The notes under the pieces are model-generated. The model was not told where the DNA came from. It worked only from the letters and a program-made list of their open reading frames with translations, and did no database searches. 64,000 nt of DNA, taken from contig NZ_JAGGJV010000008.1 in NCBI RefSeq assembly GCF_017873135.1, positions 186,001-250,000 on the forward strand, written 5' to 3'. This stretch comes from Rhizobium herbae. Lineage in GTDB: Bacteria > Pseudomonadota > Alphaproteobacteria > Rhizobiales > Rhizobiaceae. How positions within the stretch are numbered: the first letter of the stretch is position 1; each line of letters starts with the position of its first letter. A program made the position numbers and the translations under genes. Below, one piece after another: positions 56,427 through 64,000 of this stretch.

Positions 56427-56503
56427 GCGGGTGTAGCTCAGTTGGTTAGAGTGCCGGCCTGTCACGCCGGAGGTCGCGGGTTCGAGCCCCGTCACTCGCG
56501 CCA
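56427..56503 (+). tRNA. tRNA-Asp (GTC), copy 1
   Basis: 77 nt starting GCGGGTGTAGCTCAGTTGG, anticodon GTC in the loop CTGTCAC between GCCGG and CCGGC-like stem arms, encoded CCA at 56501-56503. Acceptor stem GCGGGTG/CACTCGC has one G-T pair. Confidence 0.97.
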
Positions 56504-56553
56504 TTTCAAGAATAGCAAATTTGCTTAGGTCCGGGAATTTTACTCCATAATGC

Positions 56554-56630
56554 GCGGGTGTAGCTCAGTTGGTTAGAGTGCCGGCCTGTCACGCCGGAGG
56601 TCGCGGGTTCGAGCCCCGTCACTCGCGCCA
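56554..56630 (+). tRNA. tRNA-Asp (GTC), copy 2
   Basis: Identical in all 77 positions to copy 1, with CCA at 56628-56630. It lies 50 bp after copy 1, in the same orientation, so the two are probably processed from one transcript. Confidence 0.97.
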
Positions 56631-56848
56631 TTTCCGTAATGATTTCAATCGACATTGCATGGTTTGAAACTGACTGGATTGACGGATCCGGTCGGTTATT
56701 GCGATTTTCCGAGGTATTTTCGCCTGGCAGCTGTGCTCAAGATTGCACTTGGCAGTTCAAGTATCCTCCGCGATCCGACAATGGGTGGCGCCTTTGGTTT
56801 TTTACGCGTTCCGATGGATGGCCGGTACCCGGAGACAAGCGTGTCGTG

Positions 56849-57073
56849 TCACGCATGCAGGACTTTCTCGATCACATAGCCGGATTGCCCGCTCTCGTCG
56901 CCCAGTTCGCAGCGGCCGGTTTCTTCCACCTGGCGGCAGACGAAGCTCACTCTCTCGTCGTCAGGGCCAAAGGCCAGACGCAGCGTTTCACGCAAGCCGG
57001 TTGCCGTGAGGAACTTCGGTTCTCCAGCGCGTTCTCCCCATAGCAGGACGCTTATCCGCGCCATGAGCGGCAT
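56849..57073 (-). CDS. Small hypothetical protein (74 residues)
   Basis: Protein MPLMARISVLLWGERAGEPKFLTATGLRETLRLAFGPDDER..., ending VEETGRCELGDESGQSGYVIEKVLHA. It looks like a compact alpha/beta domain with no membrane segment. ATG at 57071-57073 or at 57062-57064 are possible starts; upstream GGAA and AGCGGA are weak ribosome sites. Family unknown; small proteins of this type recur in rhizobial genomes beside DUF982 genes (recollection). Second member of the islet with the DUF982 gene at 57317. Confidence 0.55.
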   Translation of the reverse strand: MPLMARISVLLWGERAGEPKFLTATGLRETLRLAFGPDDERVSFVCRQVEETGRCELGDESGQSGYVIEKVLHA

Positions 57074-57316
57074 TCCGCTGGTGTTTCCTTCTATACTCCA
57101 GACGTCGCCGGGCAGGGCATTCCGTCCGATCGCCGGCCTCGACGGTTTCGCCCCCGCGGAAAAAGGATATCGATGGTGAGCAATCCTCTTCACGGGGGCG
57201 ACCTTCTTCTGTTTCGTGCGGACGATCCTAAAAATGCTCGGCCCCGGGCACCGAGCCGGAGGTGTGATGTCTGAAAAGCATGGTCTCAGCCGCCTCACGG
57301 GCGCGCCATTAGAACA

Positions 57317-57580
57317 TCAGATGCTGATCGATCGCGGCTTGACGTAGATATGCGCTTCGATGGCTGCCGCGATCAGGTCCTGTCGCGCAAGTTCCGGTGG
57401 TTGTTTCCCTTGAAAGGAGGCGAGGCACGTCATGACTGCGAGCTTGTAGCTCGGGCCGCGCTTCTTCGGCCATTTGTTCAAAAGCAGGTCGGCGGCTTCC
57501 AACGAACTGGAGACGGCCACGACGCCCTGACGATCGTTCAGTTCGAACAAAACACTCTCATGCCAAAGAATATCATCCAT
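57317..57580 (-). CDS. DUF982 domain protein
   Basis: An 87-residue protein, MDDILWHESVLFELNDRQG through to the basic C-terminus VKPRSISI. The DUF982 pattern is clear: an N-terminal strand pair, the LEAADLLLNKWP helix with Trp-Pro, and a second helix around SYKLAVMTCLASFQGKQPPE, then LARQDLIAAAIEAHI. It is a paralogue of the 10863-11108 protein but low in identity. Start at 57578-57580. Same strand as the 74-residue gene, 243 bp upstream of it. Confidence 0.75.
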   Translation of the reverse strand: MDDILWHESVLFELNDRQGVVAVSSSLEAADLLLNKWPKKRGPSYKLAVMTCLASFQGKQPPELARQDLIAAAIEAHIYVKPRSISI

Positions 57581-58149
57581 GAGTTCGCCCTCTATTAGAG
57601 ATACTTTGCATAAGAAAGCTTGCGCGACGGTTGCGTGAGTGTTCTCGCCGTCGAAAGTCTGGCGGCAAGTCAACCGCCGGCATTGTGCGACAAGCAGCGC
57701 CCGTCGTGATCGGCGGCTGCAGGAGGGCGTGGAGAAGGCGTGTGTCTTGGCCTGGCAACCCATGCAAATCGGGGATGGGGGCCATGCAGTCCTGCCGCAT
57801 CTCAAGGAGGCAGGCAGTGCTTGCGCCCACATGATTCTTGGCGTGACGGCCACCGGTTTCAATCGATTTGAGCCCGCGCGACCATATGTCTCTGGGGTTG
57901 CCGGGCAGGGGGTCGTCGGGCTGTCGTGCCTGCCTTCCTTGAGGTTTTGCGGCATTTGCGCGTGCCCATGGGAGATGCTAGCTTTTGGCCGGTCTTCATT
58001 CCGGCCAATGAAGGGGATGAAAACCGTTCTGAAGGCTTGCACAGCGGCGCTGGCTGCGCTAACCACTTTGGCGTTGCAACATATTTTTCGGCCTGTGAGC
58101 CTTTGTTTTGCGCTTCTCCAGCGCGCCTCGCAGGCAGGGACGGATCACA
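57581..58149. other. Gap before the nuo operon
   Basis: 569 bp with no convincing gene. An inverted repeat TTGGCCGG (57985-57992) / CCGGCCAA (58001-58008) with an 8-base spacer lies 142 bp before nuoA and could be part of its regulation. A nuo promoter must lie here, but no -35/-10 pair was clear by eye. Confidence 0.35.
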
Positions 58150-58515
58150 ATGACAGACCTTCTCGGCTCCTACATTCCGATCGCGATTTTCATCGGTATT
58201 TCGCTGGTTATCGGCCTGGCGCTGCTGATCGCGCCGTTCGCCGTGGCCTACAAGGCGCCCGACGATGAAAAGCTTTCGGCCTACGAATGCGGCTTCAACG
58301 CATTCGACGACGCCCGTATGAAATTCGATATCCGATTCTATCTCGTGTCGATTCTCTTCATCATCTTCGACCTCGAAGTGGCGTTTCTGTTTCCCTGGGC
58401 GGTGTCGTTCAAGGAAATGGGCTGGTTCGGCTTCTGGTCGATGATGTCGTTCCTCGGCGTGCTGACCATCGGCTTTATCTATGAATGGAAAAAGGGAGCG
58501 CTGGAATGGAACTGA
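58150..58515 (+). CDS. nuoA: NADH-quinone oxidoreductase subunit A
   Basis: A 121-residue membrane subunit of complex I with three transmembrane segments ([56 protein letters not shown]). The conserved [22 protein letters not shown] loop contains the mobile cysteine region near the quinone site. Overlaps nuoB (start in nuoA's tail) and begins the nuo operon. Confidence 0.96.
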   Translation: MTDLLGSYIPIAIFIGISLVIGLALLIAPFAVAYKAPDDEKLSAYECGFNAFDDARMKFDIRFYLVSILFIIFDLEVAFLFPWAVSFKEMGWFGFWSMMSFLGVLTIGFIYEWKKGALEWN

Positions 58516-59084
58516 CCTCCGGCACCACGCTCGTTGCGCCAAAGCCGAAGGGGATCGTCGATCCCTCGACCGGCAAGCCGATCGGCAGCAATGACAAATA
58601 TTTCGGCGAGATCAACAATGAGCTCGCCGACAAGGGTTTTCTGGTCACCTCGACCGATGAACTGATCAACTGGGCCCGTACCGGCTCGCTGATGTGGATG
58701 ACCTTCGGTCTCGCCTGCTGTGCGGTCGAAATGATGCAGATGTCGATGCCGCGCTACGATGCGGAGCGCTTCGGTTTTGCACCGCGCGCTTCACCGCGCC
58801 AGTCCGACGTGATGATCGTTGCCGGCACGCTGACCAACAAGATGGCGCCCGCTTTGCGCAAGGTCTACGACCAGATGCCTGAGCCGCGCTACGTCATCTC
58901 GATGGGCTCCTGCGCCAATGGCGGTGGCTACTATCATTATTCCTATTCGGTGGTGCGCGGTTGTGACCGCGTCGTGCCGGTCGATATCTATGTGCCGGGC
59001 TGTCCTCCCACGGCAGAAGCGCTCCTTTACGGTGTGCTCCTGCTGCAGAAGAAGATCCGCCGCACAGGCACGATCGAACGGTAA
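58506..59084 (+). CDS. nuoB: NADH-quinone oxidoreductase subunit B
   Basis: A 192-residue subunit carrying the N2 iron-sulfur cluster: cysteines in [24 protein letters not shown] and [17 protein letters not shown] at 58506 overlaps the nuoA stop (ATGGAACTGA). It passes electrons to quinone. Confidence 0.97.
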   Translation: MELTSGTTLVAPKPKGIVDPSTGKPIGSNDKYFGEINNELADKGFLVTSTDELINWARTGSLMWMTFGLACCAVEMMQMSMPRYDAERFGFAPRASPRQSDVMIVAGTLTNKMAPALRKVYDQMPEPRYVISMGSCANGGGYYHYSYSVVRGCDRVVPVDIYVPGCPPTAEALLYGVLLLQKKIRRTGTIER

Positions 59085-59101
59085 GGGCAGGGGACCTGAA
59101 C

Positions 59102-59707
59102 ATGAGTGAAGCCCTGAACGGACTTGCTACTTATATCCGCGAAACGCGCGGTGCGTTGATCTCGGATGCCGTCATCAGCTTTGGTGAACTGACGCTGACG
59201 TCCACCGCCGACAATCTGATCGCGCTCCTGACGTTCCTGCGGGATGACGCCCGCTGCGGCTTCATCAACTTTACCGATATTTGCGGTGTCGACTGGCCGC
59301 AGCGTCCGGATCGGTTCGATGTGGTCTATCACATGCTGTCGCCGAAGCAGAACCTGCGCATCCGCGTGAAGATCGCAACCGGCGAAGATCAGCCTGTGCC
59401 GTCGGCCTGTGCCGTTTATCCCGGCGCCGACTGGTTCGAGCGGGAAGCCTACGACATGTACGGCATCCTCTTCACCGGCCATCCGGACCTGCGCCGCATC
59501 CTCACCGACTACGGTTTCGAAGGCTATCCGTTGCGCAAGGACTTCCCGACGACCGGTTTCGTCGAGGTTCGCTACAATGACGAAGCCAAGCGGGTGGTTT
59601 ACGAACCGGTCGAATTGAAACAGGAATTCCGCAATTTCGATTTCATGTCGCCCTGGGAAGGAACGGACTACGTTCTGCCGGGTGATGAAAAAGCAAACGC
59701 GAAGTGA
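59102..59707 (+). CDS. nuoC: NADH-quinone oxidoreductase subunit C
   Basis: A 201-residue 30-kDa-type subunit. Conserved [41 protein letters not shown] is present. Separate from nuoD, as in alphaproteobacteria and mitochondria (in E. coli they are fused). AGGGGA precedes the start. Confidence 0.96.
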   Translation: MSEALNGLATYIRETRGALISDAVISFGELTLTSTADNLIALLTFLRDDARCGFINFTDICGVDWPQRPDRFDVVYHMLSPKQNLRIRVKIATGEDQPVPSACAVYPGADWFEREAYDMYGILFTGHPDLRRILTDYGFEGYPLRKDFPTTGFVEVRYNDEAKRVVYEPVELKQEFRNFDFMSPWEGTDYVLPGDEKANAK

Positions 59708-59764
59708 CGATGAAGGCCGAGGGCTCGCAAACATGCGGGCTTGTCCGGCTTGGAGCAAGCGGCA

Positions 59765-60955
59765 ATGAACGAACATAACGTTCGCAATTTCAATATCAAT
59801 TTCGGACCCCAGCACCCAGCGGCGCATGGTGTTTTGCGGCTTGTTCTCGAACTCGACGGCGAAATCGTCGAGCGCGTCGATCCGCATATCGGCCTCTTGC
59901 ATCGCGGCACCGAAAAGCTGATCGAGACCAAGACCTATCTGCAGGCCGTGCCCTATTTCGACCGGCTCGACTATGTCGCGCCGATGAACCAGGAACATGC
60001 CTTTGCACTGGCGGTCGAGAGGCTGACCGGAACGGAAGTGCCGATCCGCGGCCAGCTGATCCGTGTTCTATATTCGGAAATCGGCCGTATCCTGTCGCAT
60101 CTCTTGAACGTCACGACGCAGGCCATGGACGTCGGCGCGTTGACGCCGCCGCTCTGGGGCTTCGAAGAACGCGAAAAGCTGATGGTTTTCTATGAGCGGG
60201 CCTGCGGCGCGCGCATGCACTCGGCCTATTTCCGTCCAGGCGGGGTTCATCAGGACCTGCCGCATGAACTGGTCGAAGATATCGGCAAGTGGATCGATCC
60301 GTTCCTGAAGACCGTCGACGATATCGACGAATTGCTCACCGGTAACCGCATCTTCAAGCAGCGCAACGTCGATATCGGCGTGGTGACCCTTGACGACGCC
60401 TGGGCCTGGGGCTTTTCCGGCGTCATGGTGCGCGGTTCGGGCGCCGCATGGGACCTGCGCAAGTCGCAGCCTTACGAATGCTACGCCGACATGGATTTCG
60501 ACATCCCGATCGGCAAGAACGGCGACTGTTTCGACCGTTACCTGATCCGCATGATCGAGATGCGCGAATCGGCCAAGATCATGCGCCAGTGCGTCAACCG
60601 TCTGCTGGGCGACGCCAAGATCGGGCCGGTCTCGTCGCTCGACGGCAAGATTGTTCCGCCGAAGCGCGGCGAGATGAAGCGTTCGATGGAAGCGCTGATC
60701 CACCACTTCAAGCTTTACACCGAAGGCTATCATGTGCCCGAGGGCGAGGTTTACGCGGCGGTGGAAGCACCGAAGGGCGAGTTCGGCGTCTATCTGATCT
60801 CCGACGGTACCAACAAGCCGTATCGCTGCAAGATCCGGGCTCCGGGTTATGCCCATCTGCAGGCGATGGATTACATCTGTCGCGGCCACCAGCTGGCCGA
60901 CGTATCGGCCATCCTGGGTTCGCTTGATATCGTCTTCGGTGAGGTGGATCGCTGA
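59765..60955 (+). CDS. nuoD: NADH-quinone oxidoreductase subunit D
   Basis: A 396-residue 49-kDa-type subunit. It has [53 protein letters not shown] and [12 protein letters not shown], residues near the quinone pocket. The start at 59765 follows GGAG; its stop overlaps the next gene's start as TGATG. Confidence 0.97.
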   Translation: MNEHNVRNFNINFGPQHPAAHGVLRLVLELDGEIVERVDPHIGLLHRGTEKLIETKTYLQAVPYFDRLDYVAPMNQEHAFALAVERLTGTEVPIRGQLIRVLYSEIGRILSHLLNVTTQAMDVGALTPPLWGFEEREKLMVFYERACGARMHSAYFRPGGVHQDLPHELVEDIGKWIDPFLKTVDDIDELLTGNRIFKQRNVDIGVVTLDDAWAWGFSGVMVRGSGAAWDLRKSQPYECYADMDFDIPIGKNGDCFDRYLIRMIEMRESAKIMRQCVNRLLGDAKIGPVSSLDGKIVPPKRGEMKRSMEALIHHFKLYTEGYHVPEGEVYAAVEAPKGEFGVYLISDGTNKPYRCKIRAPGYAHLQAMDYICRGHQLADVSAILGSLDIVFGEVDR

Positions 60956-61215
60956 TGCGTTCTATCGCCCTGACAATGTTCGGTCTGGTTTTGGCTGCCG
61001 CGCCGGCTTTGGCGCAGCAGGCTGCCCAGCCGAGCGAAGCGATGAGCTCATCTGATGCCGGCAGTGGCATGGGCAAGCTTTTGACCCAGGGTTATGAAAT
61101 CAGGGCCGCGGTGCCGAACGGCACGCGCTACATCGTATTTTTACAAAAAGACCAGTCAGCCTATGCCTGCGAGTTCGTCTCCTTGACGAAATCGCGGTGC
61201 GGTTCGATTAACTGA
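60955..61215 (+). CDS. Small exported protein inside the nuo operon
   Basis: An 86-residue protein with a clear signal peptide ([22 protein letters not shown]). The mature part GKLLTQGYEIRAAVPNGTRYIVFLQKDQSAYACEFVSLTKSRCGS contains two cysteines that could form a disulfide. The ATG overlaps the nuoD stop by one base, and nuoE follows 15 bp later, so it is in the operon. It is not a known complex I subunit. Function unknown. Confidence 0.75.
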   Translation: MRSIALTMFGLVLAAAPALAQQAAQPSEAMSSSDAGSGMGKLLTQGYEIRAAVPNGTRYIVFLQKDQSAYACEFVSLTKSRCGSIN

Positions 61216-61230
61216 TAAGGTGCGGGAAGA

Positions 61231-62394
61231 ATGTCCGTTCGTCGACTAGCCGAAGAAAACGTCCAGCCAGCGGCCTTTGCGTTCAGCAAGGACAATGCCG
61301 CCTGGGCCAAGGCAACGATCAAGAAATACCCGAAGGGCCGCGAGCAATCGGCGGTCATCCCGCTGTTGATGCGGGCGCAGGAGCAGGATGGCTGGGTCAC
61401 CAAGGCGGCGATCGAGAGCGTCGCCGACATGCTCGCCATGCCCTATATCCGTGTGCTCGAAGTCGCGACCTTCTATACCCAGTTTCAGCTGAAGCCGGTC
61501 GGTACGCGCGCCCATGTGCAGGTGTGCGGCACGACGCCCTGCATGCTGCGCGGTTCCGAAGACCTGATCAATCTCTGCAAGAAGCGCATTCACCCCAACC
61601 CGCTGACGCCGAACGAAGCCGGCACGCTCTCCTGGGAAGAGGTCGAGTGTCAGGGGACCTGCGTCAACGCGCCGATGGTGATGATCTTCAAGGACACCTA
61701 TGAAGATCTGACGGTTCCGCAGCTGGAATACATCATCGACCGTTTCGACGCAGGCAAGGGCGCTGACGTCAAGCCGGGACCGCAGATCGACCGTATCTTT
61801 TCGGCGCCAGTTGGCGGTCCGACGACACTGCTGGCACCGGAAAAGAAGCCGGCCGCGCCGCGCGCCAAGAAGGTGAACGACGACGCTGCCGTCAGCGTGC
61901 CGCCGTCGAACGCCGGACGCGCGAAGACCGCTGCTCCCGAAACCGATCCGACTCTAAAGACGCCGGTGACGGCAAAGGCGGAGTCGGCGGCGAACGACAA
62001 GGTTGCCGGAGACACCAAGGCTGAAGGCGGCAAGGTCGCCAAACCGGAAACGGCCGCGGCAACGCCTGCTGCTCTCGTTGGCAAGCCCGCTGACACCGCA
62101 AAGCCCTCGCTTGAGGACAAGAACCGTCCCGCCGGCATTGCAAAGCCGGCGACCCCGGATGACCTCAAGCTGATCTCCGGCGTCGGTCCGAAGATCGAAG
62201 GCATCCTGCATGAACTCGGCATCTTCACCTTCGCGCAGGTCGCGGGCTGGAAGAAGGCCGAGCGCGAATGGGTGGACGGCTATCTCAATTTCAAGGGCCG
62301 CATCGAACGCGACGATTGGGTCAAGCAGGCCAAGGCGCTGGCCAAGGGCGGCGAAGCCGAATACATCAAAGTTTTCGGCAAGAAGCCGCGATAG
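61231..62394 (+). CDS. nuoE: NADH-quinone oxidoreductase subunit E with long C-terminal extension
   Basis: A 387-residue protein. Residues 1 to about 195 are the normal 24-kDa subunit with [2Fe-2S] cysteines CGTTPCMLRGSE and CQGTCVNAPMVMI. After it comes an about 110-residue Ala/Pro/Lys-rich linker and then a helix-hairpin-helix-like domain (DDLKLISGVGPKIEGILHELGIFTFAQVAGW), about residues 307-387. Such extensions are known in rhizobial NuoE. The domain resembles DNA-binding HhH folds, but in complex I its job is unknown. Confidence 0.93.
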   Translation: MSVRRLAEENVQPAAFAFSKDNAAWAKATIKKYPKGREQSAVIPLLMRAQEQDGWVTKAAIESVADMLAMPYIRVLEVATFYTQFQLKPVGTRAHVQVCGTTPCMLRGSEDLINLCKKRIHPNPLTPNEAGTLSWEEVECQGTCVNAPMVMIFKDTYEDLTVPQLEYIIDRFDAGKGADVKPGPQIDRIFSAPVGGPTTLLAPEKKPAAPRAKKVNDDAAVSVPPSNAGRAKTAAPETDPTLKTPVTAKAESAANDKVAGDTKAEGGKVAKPETAAATPAALVGKPADTAKPSLEDKNRPAGIAKPATPDDLKLISGVGPKIEGILHELGIFTFAQVAGWKKAEREWVDGYLNFKGRIERDDWVKQAKALAKGGEAEYIKVFGKKPR

Positions 62395-62405
62395 ACAGGT
62401 GAACC

Positions 62406-63710
62406 ATGCTGGACGATAAAGATCGCATTTTTACCAATATCTATGGCATCCATGACAAGTCCCTGAAGGGTGTCATGAGCCGCGGCCATTGGGATGGCAC
62501 CAAGCAGATCCTCGAAAAGGGCCGCGACTGGATCATCAACGAGATGAAGGCTTCCGGTCTTCGCGGCCGTGGCGGCGCTGGCTTCCCAACGGGCCTGAAG
62601 TGGTCCTTCATGCCGAAGGAAAGCGACGGACGCCCGCATTACCTCGTCGTCAATGCCGACGAATCCGAGCCCGGTACCTGCAAGGACCGCGACATCATGC
62701 GCCACGATCCGCATACGCTGATCGAAGGCTGCCTGATTGCGAGCTTCGCCATGGGCGCGCATGTCGCCTATATCTACGTGCGCGGCGAATATATCCGCGA
62801 GCGCGAGGCGCTGCAGGCGGCAATCGACGAATGTTATGACGCAGGCTTTCTCGGCATCAACAACAAGCACGGCTGGGACATGGACATCTACGTCCATCAC
62901 GGCGCCGGCGCCTATATCTGCGGCGAAGAGACGGCCCTGCTGGAAAGCCTCGAAGGCAAGAAGGGCCAGCCGCGCCTGAAGCCGCCGTTCCCGGCCAATA
63001 TGGGTCTCTATGGCTGCCCGACGACGGTCAACAACGTCGAATCGATCGCGGTTGCCCCGACCATCCTGCGCCGTGGCGCCGGCTGGTTCTCGGCGATCGG
63101 CCGTCCGAACAATGTCGGCACCAAGCTGTTCATGGTCTCCGGCCACGTCAACAGGCCGTGCACGTTCGAAGACGCGATGGGCACTCCCTTCCGCGAGATG
63201 ATCGAGCGCCATTGCGGCGGCATTCGTGGCGGCTGGGACAATCTTCTGGCGGTCATTCCCGGCGGCTCGTCCTGCCCGGTGGTGAAAGCAGAACATATCA
63301 TCGATGCGCCGATGGATTTCGACGGCATGCGCGACGTCAAGTCGTCGTTCGGGACCGCCGCCATCATCGTCATGGATCGCTCCACCGACATCATCAAGGC
63401 CATCTGGCGCCTTGCTGCTTTCTACAAGCACGAGAGCTGCGGCCAGTGCACGCCGTGCCGCGAAGGCACCGGCTGGATGATGCGCGTCATGGAGCGCATG
63501 GTTCAGGGCCGCGCCCAGAAGCGCGAGATCGACATGCTGTTCGATGTCACCAAGCAGGTGGAGGGGCACACGATCTGCGCGCTCGGCGATGCCGCGGCAT
63601 GGCCGATCCAGGGCCTGATCCGCAATTTCCGTCCGGAGATGGAAGCACGCATCGACGAATACACCCGCAATTCCTCGTCGCATGGTGCGGTGTTGCAGGC
63701 GGCGGAGTAA
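62406..63710 (+). CDS. nuoF: NADH-quinone oxidoreductase subunit F
   Basis: A 434-residue 51-kDa-type subunit, the entry point for NADH. It carries the NADH/FMN motifs [15 protein letters not shown] and [21 protein letters not shown] and the [4Fe-4S] cysteines [15 protein letters not shown] with a fourth Cys in [19 protein letters not shown] precedes the start. It follows nuoE by 11 bp. Confidence 0.97.
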   Translation: MLDDKDRIFTNIYGIHDKSLKGVMSRGHWDGTKQILEKGRDWIINEMKASGLRGRGGAGFPTGLKWSFMPKESDGRPHYLVVNADESEPGTCKDRDIMRHDPHTLIEGCLIASFAMGAHVAYIYVRGEYIREREALQAAIDECYDAGFLGINNKHGWDMDIYVHHGAGAYICGEETALLESLEGKKGQPRLKPPFPANMGLYGCPTTVNNVESIAVAPTILRRGAGWFSAIGRPNNVGTKLFMVSGHVNRPCTFEDAMGTPFREMIERHCGGIRGGWDNLLAVIPGGSSCPVVKAEHIIDAPMDFDGMRDVKSSFGTAAIIVMDRSTDIIKAIWRLAAFYKHESCGQCTPCREGTGWMMRVMERMVQGRAQKREIDMLFDVTKQVEGHTICALGDAAAWPIQGLIRNFRPEMEARIDEYTRNSSSHGAVLQAAE

Positions 63711-63715
63711 GCGAT

Positions 63716-64000
63716 ATGGCCAAGCCGGAACACGAAACGCACAAAGGCACGCAGGCGGGATCCGCAGGCCCCTCGTTCGGTTCCGGTATCGGCAGTACAA
63801 ATGATCCATTCGGCATGGCCGAGTGGTTGAAGGATATGCCGAAGGTGCCGCTGCATCCGCTGATGCAGCATCCGGCGGCGGCTTTTGCCGCGGCAACGGC
63901 TGTCGGGCTCGGCATGACCAGCCATATCGCCGGCTTCATGCTCGGCGCGATGCAGGGCATGGCCGAGACGGCGCAGAAGACCGGCGCTGCCCTGGACGAA
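63716..64000 (+). CDS. Accessory protein of the nuo operon (cut by window end)
   Basis: 95 codons starting MAKPEHETHKGTQAGSAGPS, five bp after the nuoF stop and open to the window end. A Gly/Ser-rich head is followed by LKDMPKVPLHPLMQHPAAAFAAATAVGLGMTSHIAGFMLGAMQGMAETAQKTG, which includes a hydrophobic stretch (HPAAAFAAATAVGLGMTSHI). It is not a recognised complex I subunit; nuoG should follow. Conserved between nuoF and nuoG in other rhizobia as far as I recall. Confidence 0.7.
   Translation, partial: MAKPEHETHKGTQAGSAGPSFGSGIGSTNDPFGMAEWLKDMPKVPLHPLMQHPAAAFAAATAVGLGMTSHIAGFMLGAMQGMAETAQKTGAALDE

Larger units (their letters stand above)
56422..56634 (+). repeat. Tandem direct repeat covering the two tRNA-Asp genes
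   Basis: Copy 1 spans 56422-56507 and copy 2 spans 56549-56634, each 86 bp and identical, with a 127-bp period. The identity stretches 5 bases upstream and 4 bases downstream of the tRNAs, marking a recent duplication or gene-conversion pair. Confidence 0.85.

Noticed and set aside
57639..58268. 209-codon plus-strand frame before nuoA
   Set aside because: Overlaps the nuoA start in another frame, contains no domain and is antisense to part of the DUF982 upstream sequence.

Overview
The window reads as an ordinary chromosomal segment of an alphaproteobacterium of the family Rhizobiaceae (Rhizobium/Agrobacterium/Neorhizobium relatives). The evidence is the high GC content with dense coding, the gene orders ribH-nusB, DUF177-plsX-fabH-ihfA-merR, clpP-clpX-lon-hupB-tRNAs-nuo and rplM-rpsI, a K+-independent proton pyrophosphatase, a rhizobial-type RpoH promoter before clpP, and a NuoE with a long C-terminal extension. 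No insertion sequence, prophage or CRISPR array was seen.

Layout. 1-3071: the start of a GNAT acetyltransferase gene (cut by the window edge), a cupin gene, then ribH-nusB-MFS transporter. 3292-5427: hppA. 5567-10762: a BamE-like lipoprotein gene, then a co-directional run of cytochrome bc1 chaperone, DUF177, plsX, fabH, ihfA and a MerR-family regulator. 10863-11966: three small genes ending at tRNA-Pro. 12172-22456: an SNase-like envelope protein followed by a polysaccharide locus (two GT4 glycosyltransferases, polymerase, initiating phosphotransferase, Wza lipoprotein, divergent Wzz/Wzc-type co-polymerase, GNAT acyltransferase) that resembles unipolar polysaccharide/holdfast loci. 22607-28586: metallophosphoesterase, DUF2842, ctaA, TauE-like permease, argC, speB, phhA, with a divergent Lrp/AsnC regulator. 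29235-30834: rpsI, rplM and a hotdog thioesterase. 30996-35759: enoyl-CoA hydratase, a higBA toxin-antitoxin pair, EamA transporter, CoA-binding protein, metY and a cupin. 35761-40542: a membrane protein coupled to a cytochrome P450, then an EEP-phospholipase D pair. 40716-46429: clpP (RpoH promoter), clpX, lon, hupB. 46654-54354: a phytase-like esterase, a MarR regulator, and a YhaO/YhaN (SbcCD-like) pair. 54509-57580: small genes around tRNA-Val and two identical tRNA-Asp genes. 58150-64000: nuoABCD, a small exported protein, nuoEF and the start of another accessory nuo gene.

Functional themes are core metabolism (riboflavin, phospholipid and fatty-acid initiation, arginine, methionine, heme A, complex I), protein quality control (ClpXP, Lon) and one surface polysaccharide locus. 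The more unusual items are a co-polymerase whose C-terminal P-loop has lost its lysine, an SNase-fold protein in which the catalytic residues are replaced, two DUF982 genes each in a small-gene islet beside tRNA genes, a P450 translationally coupled to an unknown membrane protein, and a nuo operon carrying two non-complex-I genes. I found no single convincing unknown system; these are leads of moderate strength.
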